Below are positions 48,300 to 59,148 of a DNA stretch of 64,000 nucleotides, piece after piece (position 1 is the first letter of the stretch; the number at the start of each line of letters is the position of its first letter). A program made the position numbers and the translations under genes. The notes beneath the pieces are model-generated. The model worked only from the letters and a program-made list of their open reading frames with translations, ran no database searches and had not been told where the DNA came from. Origin of the DNA: Hypoxylon rubiginosum (lineage: Eukaryota > Ascomycota > Sordariomycetes > Xylariales > Hypoxylaceae); NCBI GenBank assembly GCA_902806565.1, contig CADCXA010000016.1:1302001-1366000 (forward strand). The letters are read 5' to 3'.

Positions 48300-49776
48300 G
48301 GTTTTGGGGGGCGTTGTTCCTTGGAGCGGGCTGGTCGTCGAGGCTAGATTTGCTATCGTGATGGAACGAGTGGCATTTCGGGTGCACACGAGAGAATGAG
48401 AAGGAGTATCTACTGATGATGGTCTAAGAGGTACGGCGTCGATCCGATTGATTCGGTGAATAACTCCTTTTATAGTAAGTTTGTTCTGCGTCTTGGTTTT
48501 GCCTTTTTAGGGGGCACCCTGGAGAAGGCGATATACGATGATCCCAGAATCGAGGGAGTAGAGAGCAATGAATTCCTACAGGCAAAAAAACAGAAACCGA
48601 TTGAGCCGATTTCTCGTGAGATATGCTATTCGAAACATGTATGATTGATAGAGGACTTGTGTATTGCCCATTTTAGGGTTCTGTAGCTGGTAGCCACTTA
48701 GGTAAGATGAAGTATAGGAGGCTACAGAGTAAGACTTGAAATGGCAATGCTAAGATAGAAGTTGGTAATAACCACGGGACTCGCAATGGCTTGCTGGGTA
48801 GCTTGACACCTCCGAGGACACGCCTGTCTTGGACTAAGTACACTTAGGATGACGAGGAAGTACAATGTAGGTAGTTTGATGTGCAACTTGTAAATAATAT
48901 CGTTAGTACCTTCAATGTTATGAGACAGACAAAGATGATTAGCTGGGAGGTAGTCAAGCATGTACGTTCATGACAGCTGTAGGTGGGTTTCCCAGAGCCG
49001 TCGCAGCTACAATTTCATCTTCCAGTTTCAATTAATAAGATAGAAAATAGGTAGGCATCATCTTGTAAAGTCGAGAAAATGAAAGGAGTTATAGCCGTTT
49101 AATGCTAGTTATAAAGGGGTAACTTCATTTTCCGTCCGTTTAGTGTAACCAGTGTAATGGAACTTCCCAAGAGATACCAATGTGATTTATTCCCCAAGGA
49201 AGATACCATGTAAACTGCCTATGTCATCCTTGTCATCCTTGACGAGAAAAGGACTCAAGCACACCGAATGTATTGATGCTTCTTTTTAATCTCGACGATA
49301 TAATCGTATCACTCGTAAGTCTATACACGTTTCGGAACACATCATGTTGGAAGTTGGGATATCCAGAAGTGAGTGAGGTCAAGTGTCAAAAGTCTGGAGG
49401 TTAAGCCTCATGCAGCTCATGCAGCTCATGTCGATTAGATCAGATAAGATGATTGTATATGTGGCTGTTAAACACACTAATCCGTAAAAGGGATGGCAAC
49501 GTTACGCAAACTGGGGCTCGTGGGGTTGTCGGAAATCAAGGCCAAGGTACTTAGGTATTTTTTATTGAACCGTGGTTTGGCCCGTTCACCCGATCGAAAT
49601 CGGAATGCTACGGCTGGCCCATTGCCCATCTACCACCAAACCTTGCCTAACCCAGCGCCTATCCACCAAACCTTTTGTATTTTGCGCCATTTGCAGCCTT
49701 TGCATCACCGATTTCTTTCTTCGAGCACCTCCCGATCCGACCCTTTTAGCACGGCAGACTCCCAATCTCAATAATC
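48300..49776. other. Divergent spacer, no gene seen
   Basis: This separates the orphan gene from the IDH1 gene. A 93-codon frame at 49493-49774 overlaps what should be the IDH1 leader. It has no domain and is C/T-rich on this strand, so I read it as 5'-UTR. The middle part is A/T-rich. Confidence 0.4.
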
Positions 49777-51115
49777 ATGCTGTCGCGAAACTCTACCAGA
49801 GCCGCTCAGGTACGAATCTTTTACCATTGCTCACCTCAATGGCCCGACATCCCACTATCACATGCCGGGTGCCTCTCTTCCGAGTATGTATTTGTATTGC
49901 GTACAACTGGCTAATCAATTCACTCCTCTCGTAGCGCCTAGCGCGAACCGCTGCTCGCCAACAATCACACATCCAAAATGCCTCCCGATCCTTTGCGACC
50001 GTCCAGTCCGATATTTTCAAGCCTACGAAGTATGGTGGGAAATACACCGTCACCCTGATCCCCGGTGACGGTATCGGAGCCGAGGTTGCTGAGAGCGTCA
50101 AGACTATCTTCAAGGCCGACAGCGTGCCCATCGATTGGGAGCAGGTCGATGTCTCGGGTGTAGAAAGCGGCTCACCCGGGAGTCTCGAGGAGATGTTCCG
50201 CGAGTCTGTCGCTTCCCTTAAGAGGAACAAGCTGGCACTCAAGGGTATCCTTCACACCCCTATCAGCAGATCGGGACACCAAAGTTTCAACGTCGCCATG
50301 CGACAAGAGCTTGACATCTACGCCTCCATCTCCCTGATCAAGAACATCCCCGGCTACAACACCCGCCACAAGGACGTCGATCTATGCATTATCCGAGAAA
50401 ACACCGAGGGTGAATACAGCGGCTTGGAGCACCAGAGCGTGCCTGGTGTCGTCGAGTCTCTCAAGATCATCACGCGGGCCAAGTCGGAGCGCATTGCCAA
50501 GTTCGCCTTCTCATTCGCTTTGGCCAACAACCGAAAGAAGGTCACCTGTATCCACAAGGCCAACATCATGAAGCTGGCCGATGGTCTGTTCCGAAGCACT
50601 TTCCAGAAGACTGCGGCAGAATACCCTACCCTGGAGACCAACGACATGATCGTAGACAATGCCAGTATGCAGTGTGTGTCGCGACCTCAGCAATTCGACG
50701 TCATGGTCATGCCCAACTTGTACGGTGGCATCCTGTCCAACATTGGTGCTGCTCTCGTCGGTGGCCCCGGTATTGTTCCTGGTTGCAACATGGGCCGTGA
50801 TGTAGCTGTGTTCGAGCCCGGTTGCCGACACGTTGGTCTCGATATTAAGGGCAAGGACCAGGCTAACCCTACGGCTCTCCTCCTCTCTGGCTCTATGCTG
50901 CTCCGCCACCTGGGTCTTGATGACCACGCTAACCGCATCTCCAAGGCTGTTTACGGTGTGATCTCGGAAGGGTGAGTTTTCGTGTCGAATTCCTTATATT
51001 GAAGTTCGTCAATACTAATAACTCCAACAGCAAATACCGCACTCGTGATATGGGCGGTGACTCTACGACGCACGAATTCACCCGTGCCATCCTTGACAAG
51101 ATGGACACCCTATAA
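49777..51115 (+). CDS. idh1: Mitochondrial NAD-dependent isocitrate dehydrogenase, subunit 1
   Basis: Exons 49777-49809, 49935-50971 and 51031-51115, giving 384 residues. The tiny first exon encodes the start of a mitochondrial presequence (MLSRNSTRAAQ), which continues Arg/Ser/Ala-rich to about residue 40. The mature enzyme begins near KYGGKYTVTLIPGDGIGAEV, the nucleotide-side signature of the isocitrate/isopropylmalate dehydrogenase fold. RENTEGEYSG and the segment ending NLYGGILSNIGAALVGGPG are family signatures. The wording of the substrate loop (SRSGHQSFNVAMRQELD) and the C-terminus (GGDSTTHEFTRAI) place it with the regulatory Idh1 subunit and not the catalytic Idh2. It converts isocitrate to 2-oxoglutarate in the TCA cycle as an Idh1/Idh2 octamer, with AMP activation through Idh1. 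The last intron (50972-51030) has a TACTAATAAC branch site close to the yeast optimum. Confidence 0.95.
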
Positions 51116-51778
51116 ACCAGTCTATCTCATATTCTTAGACTCAAACCTATAACTACGGCCCTCTTTCTACGAGTTACTTTAATAGATACCTAGAGGGTGG
51201 GAGCAACGATAGCAATGACTACATTGAAGTCACGGAAGGCGAAGTTGGGGAACCCTAGACATGTACTGTACGTAGAATAGGCTGTGCTTGCATTGCATAA
51301 AGTTCATTATTCTAAAGCACGCAGTCGTCCTGTTGATCTTTGGAATAACCTCTCATTGCGAGCACCGGAAATTGGACACACTTTTCTTTACCTCGGTTCA
51401 TTGCAGGTGTTGTGGCTCAATCACGTACATTGTGGCTTACGTCTGTGTTTTAAGTCCGCGACGAATTTCGGGGCTTCAACACATCACGTGAACCCAACAA
51501 CGTCTCGATAAGTTAATCATCACTTGCAAGGAGTCAAGAGGCATCATGACAAGATTGAGAACCTGAATTATACATTACTTGATCTTCTCTGGGTATCTCT
51601 GGGTATCTCTGGGTATCTGAGCCATCACGAGCCGTGACACAAGCGTGTAGAGAAGCAAAAACCTAGCAAGACAACCTGAGCATAGACCAGACCAGGACAA
51701 CCGTTTGTTCTATCCATCTCACCTCCAAACAAATTCTTGCCACCGCAATACTGCAAAATTATACCACTGCATGCAAGC
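51116..51778. other. Convergent spacer with a 12-bp repeat
   Basis: 3' ends of IDH1 and the following minus-strand gene. It includes a 12-bp tandem repeat at about 51583-51617 with unit TCTCTGGGTATC, about three copies. Confidence 0.5.
51583..51617. repeat. 12-bp tandem repeat, about three units
   Basis: The unit TCTCTGGGTATC occurs in three consecutive copies, with the last truncated at its end. Confidence 0.75.
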
Positions 51779-52899
51779 TCAGATCTCAGATGCCAACTTT
51801 TGACACAAGGAGTAGAGGGCTTTTAGGGTGCTCTCTTCGATGGCGAAGACAAGATCCGCACCGGTAAGGTCGGCCGAGGAGATCGACATGTTGTTAATTG
51901 GGCAGGTTATCAACTCATTTCCCTCGTAGTCGACGGCGCGGAAGAAGATGCCACCGGTGGCGAAAACCCAGCCGTCCGATCCATGGTAGCGAACCTGGAG
52001 GGCGAGCTTGTTGTCGCGGACCGTCTCGAGGCCGGGCCTGTACCGATCCACTTCCTAAGCTTCTCGGCGGCGCTCGGCGAGGCTCAGGCCCTTCCGCCGC
52101 GCGAACTCTTGCACGCGCACGTCCTTGTAGCCCACGAGATACGCGTGAGCCTTCTCCAGGACCTCCAGGTTCTGGCGCGTCGCCCGGATGTTGTAGCCCG
52201 TCTTGGTCGCTCGGGATCCCTGGCCGTAGTACCAGAGGATGCCCTTCATGTCGTGCGCGTACTCCCAGAAACGCGGCGAACCGAACGGATGAGATGCGTT
52301 TTCGAGGACGAAGTGAACCTGGTCCTGGCCTTCTCGAAAGCATGTGATTCTCTCGTAAAAGAACTCGTCTCTGGGCGCAGGCTGAGCTAGTCTACCCGAG
52401 CGTGTAGCGCAGCTTCGAGCAGTCGTCGGCGCGGGGCCCTGATGGTGGGCTTGGATCGGGTGTTTGAAGTTCGGGACCATGTGCGTCGAGTGCGGCGCGG
52501 GCGGAGCTTCGAGTTGCTGCTGCTCCAGGTCTCGCAGGAGTCCATTCTTGCACAGCTCGCTGTAGAGGATGAGGCTTTGAAACCGGTTAATCTGCTGTTG
52601 AAGCAGCGAGCGGCGTAACTCGAGCCACTTGGTATCGTTGGTTTCGTTGTAGTGTCGCACTAGATCCTGGCAGTACTTTTGAAGCGACGTGATCCCGTGA
52701 GCAAAGGTGCTCTGGATCTTGACGAAGTCTTGATCAAGTTGAAAAGATGATGAGAGGCCTTGGAAGCCTCCATTTTGATGGTCATTCATTGCGCCCTATA
52801 AAAAATAAGTCAAATTTTTTCTAACTTAGTTTATAATTATATAAGAGTTGATCTTACCGTCATGCTTCGCAGCATCTCGTCTTGAGGATATTGAGCCAT
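51779..52899 (-). CDS. Orphan protein; in-frame TAG explained by a possible 66-nt intron
   Basis: Exon 1 is 52899-52858 (MAQYPQDEMLRSMT), spliced by a clear GTAAGA...TTTATAG intron (52857-52796) to a long exon starting at 52795. That frame stops at a TAG (52057-52055), yet the same frame continues for another 91 codons with protein-like sequence (from EVDRYRPGLETV to the stop at 51779). A 66-nt GT-AG segment, 52120-52055 (GTGCGC...CTTAG), ends exactly on that TAG and would restore a 330-residue product. Without its removal the protein has 260 residues. The N-terminal half is helical and Gln/Leu-rich (QLDQDFVKIQSTFAHGIT onward). A low-complexity Pro/His stretch follows, then a mixed alpha/beta C-terminal part. 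I recognise no family. The candidate intron is GC-rich and lacks a strong branch site, so a nonsense lesion is a real alternative. Confidence 0.5.
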
Positions 52900-55139
52900 A
52901 TTGTTTACTGAGAACGATGGTGAGAAGTTGGGAGTGGCGAGGAAGGAAAAGGTGGGAGTGCGGACTTTTGGGAACGCGGCACGATATTTATTTTCCACAA
53001 ACGTTAATCCGTTCTGATTTGGAAGTCGCGAACAGGGGCTGATTTTAAAGAGGCGCACTGGGCAACGCGTTGCCCAGTGCCAGGGGCAGCTTGTACCAAC
53101 CACCTGGGTAATACCCAGCACTATACCTAGGTACCTACAAGGTGTACTGCTTTTCAAGGTAGCTAGGTAGGTAGTTAGCGATTCACGCCAGCTTTAGGGG
53201 GTACACGCCTAACTGATGAGTAGGGAGGTGGTGGACTGGGAACACGTGGGATAACCAGTAACCGACGCGTAACAGGTAGCATTCTAGGTGCCTCCTAAGT
53301 ATTACTGACCATACTTACCAAGTGTGCCTACCTAGGTAGTAAGTCAAGCACTAGGGGAGAATATTAATATCGGTCGATTATAGCCTTCCATTGCCATTCG
53401 AATTTAAAATAACTGATTTAGAATCTACGGAGCATTTCTGCTAGTGTGCCATACTTTTAGTAGGTATCACGCTAAATATAACAATGATAATGTACCTTGG
53501 GCTTTCCTGTTATATATAAATCACTCTAGGAGTGTTCACTCGATGTGAATTTGGTTCACGAAAGGATCTTGAATACACGAAATTGTTCCTTGTAATAACG
53601 AAGTACTACAAAAACAAGGCTACTCAAATTCACCTCTTATCCCTAGATATACTAATAACATACAGCTCTTGGGTCAAAGATAAAAGTGATCAAGTTTAAT
53701 AAATAAGAGATATATACCTAGGTAGGTCGTGATATACCTGCCATATACCTGTTTGAGAAATCAAGACATTGAGATTGCTCTTGAAGAGACTGACAATCAA
53801 GGAGCTATGTCACACTGAACTAAGATAGCTTTGATTTATATATAGTTGGCCTTTGACTGTACCGTTATTAAAATTGATATAGCAATGTCGTATACAGATT
53901 TGCTAACCCTATTTATAATGAGATAAGCTTTCTTCCAACACTCTGACTTGGATCTTTCGAGAACACTATATTATCTCCTTCTACTCTCAAGGCTAATGAA
54001 AGAGATAAAAGCATGTACATTTAATCTTTGGCGACTTAGTCAAGGCCATTCATTCATTCACATCATTCTCGATATCCTCTCCATGTCAAAAGCCCGAAAC
54101 GACAAAATCGGTAAACATCAATACTGAACTGCACATTGCAATTTGTCACTTGGGTTTCATCACCTTCCCTTCCAAAATACCTTTACTGATGAGTCAACCC
54201 ATGTGTTGAAATACGGCTGTTCGAACTGTGCAAGATCAATCAACCAGCATTTGCTTCCTACGAAAGACCGAAAACTGGAAACCCAACAGAGCAAACTTCG
54301 GATACTTCCCACTGCCAGGGTTCTCTTGTTTGTTGCAATGAGTATAGTGACGCGGTATGTGAGTATATCCAGTTAGAACATACACTCTATCAGAGCGTAT
54401 GGCTGATATAACAGCGCCCCAAATTGCAGTCACCACCCTGCAACCAACCTGATGGCATCTCCGAGGCTCAGCACGCCACAAAGGCAAATTCACATTATAA
54501 AAAAAGAAAGGAGTCTGTATACACACCACCGTCTAGAATGGAATAGAGGAAGTAATGAAGATGGCAGTTTTAAATAGGGGTTACGAAGGCAATATACCTA
54601 GACTCCCTTAGTTAAACCTCACTGTCGAAAAAAAAAAGCCTGCTACACGTATACCGCTTAGCACGATATGTATTAACAGGTCGAGTGCGAATAGACCCAC
54701 AACAATGGCTCTGAACCGACGCGAGTATTTTATTCAATATTACATGTAGGTAGAGAAAAAGCTTTTCCAGGGGTTTCGCTAGGTTCTCAAGAGCATTGCT
54801 GGCGTAAAAGTGCCGTGGTGTACCGGTACCTACGATGGCGAATGGTCCGCGGTTCGGACTTTCTAAACTCCCACATATGTTAAGTCTGTGTGCCCTCTCA
54901 TCTAGCATACCCGCATATGCACCACATCACCCTCCGAGACATCGAATCCTTCCCGTCCCCGCGCCGCGCCCCAGCTCCGGGTCTGTGACTCCGGCCATGC
55001 AGCCACGTCCACCATTCCCAACGAGGGTTCTCCCGCCCGCCTTCTTAACACCCACCCAGCTCTTACCTACCTTACCTAACCTAAGCCAACATTCCGAAGG
55101 ATTTGGGAAAATTCCAAACGCTCCAGCTCTCGGAACGTC
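52900..55139. other. Spacer, partly A/T-rich
   Basis: CCTAGGTACC-type palindromes lie at about 53125-53175, 53325-53340 and 53715-53728. Between 53.4 and 54.1 kb the sequence is notably A/T-rich, with no gene. The right 200 bp, rich in C and T on the plus strand, is the leader of the SDR gene. Confidence 0.4.
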
Positions 55140-56033
55140 ATGGCCGCCATCACGAGACCGACGGCCCTCATCACGGGGTGCAGCCCCGGCGGCCTGGGCT
55201 TCGAGCTCGTCGGGGCCTTCGAGGCGCGCGGCTTCCACGTCTTCGCCACGGCCCGCAGCCCCTCCAAGATCCTCGAGGCCTCGCCGGTGGGCGCCGACGT
55301 CGAGGTTCTCGCCCTCGACGTGACGTCGCCCGAGTCCGTAGCCAAGTGCCTCGAGCACGTGCGGAAGCGGACCGGCGGCCGGCTGGACGTCCTCGTCAAC
55401 AACGCCGGCATGATCCTGCTGGGACCCTTAGTCCACGTGTCCATCGAGGAGGCCAGGAAGGTCTACGACGTCAACGTGTTCGGCACGCTGGCCGTGTCGC
55501 AGGCCTTCGCGCCGCTGCTGGCGCGGGCCCGGGGCGTCGTCCTCAACGTCTCGTCGCTGGCCGGCGCCGTGCCCATGGCCTGGCAGGGCGTCTACAACAG
55601 TTCCAAGGCCGCCAAGACCTTCATATCGGAGACGCTCCGCATCGAGCTCGAGCCCGTCGGCGTCCGCGTTGTTACTGCTATGGTTGGCGAGATATCGACG
55701 CGCATCTACAGCAACGCCGGCAGCGACGGCGATGGCGGCTTCTCCGCCTCGCTGCCAGAAGGGTCGTGGTACAAGCCGGTCGAGGATATCATCCGGGCGC
55801 AGGGGCGGGGCGAGCTGCAGCTGAACAACGAGGATCCCCGCGTCACGGCGCAGAATCTCGTGAACGATACGCTGGGAGGGAAGCGGGGCAAGACGTGGCG
55901 CGGAGGCGTAGCCGGCTTTGCTAGCGTCGCGAGCTGGTTGCTGCCGGGGAGATTATTTGAGTGGATATTGCACAAGGATAGGGGCGTTTATGACGAGAAC
56001 ATAACAAAGGTGGCGGCAGCGCAGAATTCATAG
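55140..56033 (+). CDS. Short-chain dehydrogenase/reductase, Ayr1-like
   Basis: Intronless, 297 residues, classical SDR. The cofactor motif TGCSPGGLG starts at Thr12 (TGxxxGxG). Arg39 after the second strand (FATARS) suggests NADPH. NNAG is at 87-90, the catalytic Ser in NVSSLAG is near 138-139, and YNSSK gives Tyr152 and Lys156. The set is complete, so the enzyme should be active. Family wording (TALITGCSPGGLGFEL, YNSSKAA, ETLRIELEPVGVRVVTAMVG) is that of fungal 1-acyl-dihydroxyacetone-phosphate reductase (Ayr1) and related 17-beta-HSD-like enzymes, which sit on lipid droplets or ER. A hydrophobic C-terminal stretch (FASVASWLLPGRLFEWIL) could be the membrane contact. Codon use is markedly GC-rich compared with the flanking spacer. 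It converges on a lipase gene, which hints at lipid metabolism but proves nothing. Confidence 0.87.
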   Translation: MAAITRPTALITGCSPGGLGFELVGAFEARGFHVFATARSPSKILEASPVGADVEVLALDVTSPESVAKCLEHVRKRTGGRLDVLVNNAGMILLGPLVHVSIEEARKVYDVNVFGTLAVSQAFAPLLARARGVVLNVSSLAGAVPMAWQGVYNSSKAAKTFISETLRIELEPVGVRVVTAMVGEISTRIYSNAGSDGDGGFSASLPEGSWYKPVEDIIRAQGRGELQLNNEDPRVTAQNLVNDTLGGKRGKTWRGGVAGFASVASWLLPGRLFEWILHKDRGVYDENITKVAAAQNS

Positions 56034-56215
56034 CCGATGGGGCGAGACAAGTATAACGCAACTAAGCAAAATTTAATGGTAATATATGTGTATGTGTATG
56101 TACCTAAAATATGCAGAGCATCACTCCGAGCCCTACATTCCTGTATATTCTTGCGTCTGGTTATACACATTTGATTGGACACTACACCTTCTCCCGAGCA
56201 GCAGATTCGCTCGAT

Positions 56216-57598
56216 TTAAAAGGAAGGGGGTTTATAAAGGTCCACGGTGACGTCCCGAATATTGATGCCTTTGCCTGCGGCGCCGTGCCGGCCCTCGAAG
56301 ACGCCGGCTAACCATTCTATGGCTCGGCCTTGGCCATTCACGATCTCGGACACGTGGCCGCCCACCGTATTGCGCTCGTACTGTACAGAGACGCCAAACC
56401 GCTTGTAGTGTTCCATGTGCGCGTCCGTATCAGCAATAGGCGTCATCTCGTCCCCAATCGCCTTGTAAACGAAGAGCGGAATCTCCGGGGCACCGTGGTA
56501 ACCGAGCATCCACTCGACCTTTTCGATTTTGCGCAAGGCTTCACATGCTTCGAGGTCGGCCTGGCCACCGACGAAATAGCCAAAGATGTCCTGCCCTCCA
56601 TACGCGTTAAAAGCCTGTAGCGAATCCATGTCGCGGCCTTTGAGGAAGGCAGCGGCGTCCTGGGGACCTTCGGTTTTGAGACGACTACGCAGATAGGCGT
56701 CGACTTCGGGGTATTCGTTCATAACACCTAGCAAGACGAGAACGAGGTTCCCCGTGTATGGTGTCTTGTTAGTGATAGTATACAAGGCTCCTAGGTTGCT
56801 CACTAGACCGCCTAGTGCGGCACCTACGAAGCCCGCTGCTAGCTCAGGGGCATATTGAACCTGAAGCTCGGCGGCTTTCTCGGAAGCCAGCGAGCCGCCA
56901 CTATATCCCCACATTGCATACTTGAACTTATCTGCGCTGCTAGGTAGCGAAATGCCGGGAGTGCCAGTCAATGAGAGCACAGCGCGGATGCTATCAAGGG
57001 TGGCATGCCCAGCTTGAACTGTGGCGCCGAAGGCAGCACGGGGCCCCTCGAAATCGGGGATAGTGACGAACCAGCCGCGGCTAAGTATTATTTCAAACTT
57101 TTCACGGTCGGTAGGGATGCCATAGTTATTTGGTAGCGGAGGTTGGAAGATACGGTATGAAGGCCCCCAGTCGATGGTGGGCGTATTATAGGCAATCTGG
57201 TAAGAAAGTAGAGCGTTGTGTCCGGATGGGGAGACGAAGGCTTTCTTGGGAATTACCAGAGATCTATTAGATTATTAGAGGGCTAGATACTCTAGGGGAC
57301 AGAAAATACGTATTATGTATTGTGAACATGGAACGAAAAAGAAAAAAAAGAATACTTGGGACACTTGCGTCACTGCCCATGTTGGCTGATACCGCGAGCC
57401 AGTAGTACGGTACAGAATATGATACGCCACAGCGGCATTGCTAAAGACAGTGGGTTCGCCTGGGATAGTTCGAATCCGGAGAACGGCTCCCGGAGTAGAT
57501 GTTTCAAAGTCGGCCGGAGCCGTATACCAGGGGTCCTTGGTCGGCAATAAGTGATCCGACCCGGTGCTTGAAGTGACCTCGAGCGTTGACGGAGCCAT
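56216..57598 (-). CDS. LIP-family (Candida secretory lipase type) alpha/beta-hydrolase without a signal peptide
   Basis: Exons 57598-57363 and 57263-56216, 427 residues. The nucleophile motif is WGYSGGS with Ser200, and a conserved WAVTQV|SLVIPKKAF join supports the splice. That join needs the second GT of AAGTGTCCC as donor (intron 57362-57264), a poor site; the stronger-looking GTATTC ten bases further on breaks the frame. The central part (FEGPRAAFGATVQAGHATLD, then GYFVGGQADLEACEAL) is typical of the secretory lipase family PF03583. Likely Asp and His partners lie in the AIGDEMTPI and GGHVSE segments. Members of this family normally carry a signal peptide, but this one starts MAPSTLEVTSSTGSDHLLPT, with no hydrophobic core, so it may be intracellular or missing a 5' exon. 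An in-frame non-AUG codon 54 bp upstream does not add a signal either. Confidence 0.78.
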
Positions 57599-59148
57599 GA
57601 TTGAACTACTATGAGACGGGATGGCCGACGTTCTCAAATTCTTGGCCTGCAACGCGATTTCTAACCTGGCGTTCCGTGACTGATGCTTCTCATTTGTAAG
57701 AGACTCGGAGCTTACAAAGCCGTAACTATTTCTTTATCTCCGGTTCCGTGTCGTACAACCGCCTACCAACGGTGAGGGGTTGCTGCAAGTGGTGTTGCAG
57801 TTGGGACGAGGAAACCAGAGGAGGACAAGGGGTTTGCAATTTATGTAGTATTCCAGCGTTGCACTCCGAATTGAGGCTCAGTATGCGGTCATCGCATCTT
57901 TCCCCGAAGGTCGCAAGAAAGGATTCCGTAGTAGGATGTCATCTTTCGGCATGTATCGCCCGTGCCGCACGCCGACTTGGTTAGCCTGTACCTAAGGGCT
58001 AATGATTGACTTGTGTCGTTTGTCTTATGAGGTTCAAGCTAAGGGGAATCAAGTGATGATGTGTAGGACTCTGAGGATAATGTAAGACTCGTTGCGCAAG
58101 ACGAATGCTCCCTTTCCCTTCTTCAATTCTTAGCCCCTCCTTAACTTAAGGGTTGTATTTTCGAGGCGCCGACAACATGTCCTTATTATTGCCGTAGTGC
58201 TGGCTGAGGATCCTAGCCCGGGTGGGTTCTGCTGACTAAAACATGTTCGGTCCTGTGCCCTATTTCTGTACAGGGGCTCCTACAGGGGCTTTTACCTTCA
58301 GGCTTTGCGCGGTGGGTTCGGGATTGCCAGAGGCCTAATATCGATCAATCCGTCTCACTACTTCTCATGGGCAACGCAACCCGGAATGTCTCATAAGCGC
58401 TCCCGTTTGCAGCAAGTTATGCATGCCTCCGCCTCAGCTGTTTCCAACCTATCTCGATAGCTGGGCGAAGCGCTATATCAAGGCTATGAGGGCATCATTC
58501 GCAATGTATGCGAGACTATAGAGATCCATGGTGAATCGCGGTTTCTGGCCTGCGCTTCGATTTCTTCAACGGCCTTGTGTGAAATTCGGAAGACACGCCA
58601 TCTCTCTAGTGGGAGTACTGGCGGCGGCGTTGCCTGAGGACGTCGCAGGAGATGGCCATGCTCCTTGATAAGGCTCTCCTTGGACTAGGTGTGGGATGAC
58701 CCTTGTCCGGTCCAGATTGACCGCGGCGAGTTCGTCGTCAGGTATCGCTTCGCTTTTAGCCCGACCACGACACACACATATTATTCACTCTTAATGGCGA
58801 GGCTTGTGCGATTAAGCTACCTTAGATAGGAATGTCGGGAGATACAATCGGACCGGGGAAAAGAAACATAATGAACTACGATGCGTGGCGCACCCTTAAA
58901 CCCCTTTGCATAATACAACTAGGAGATTTATTAATCCTGATATCGGAGTACAGTGGTAGACAAGGCGTCGAATCACCTTAAGATGTTACAGTACATACCT
59001 AAGCCACGTTAGCCATGCCGTCAGCTTTACGGAAGACCTCGAGTCGCAGACCGACAGGTTTATAACACCAAGGTCATAAACATTGTCACGCGAATGGATA
59101 TGGCTTCAAATGTAGCTTGGCCCCGAATCATTCCCCTTGAACGGCAAT
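57599..59148. other. Divergent spacer between lipase and FAD monooxygenase
   Basis: About 1.5 kb of shared promoter region. TTTATAAC at about 59058 lies 90 bp before the monooxygenase start and may be its TATA box. No further coding exon is supported. Confidence 0.4.

Noticed and set aside
57455..57475. AGTTCGAATCC resembling a tRNA B box
   Set aside because: It is antisense coding sequence of the lipase gene, with no cloverleaf.
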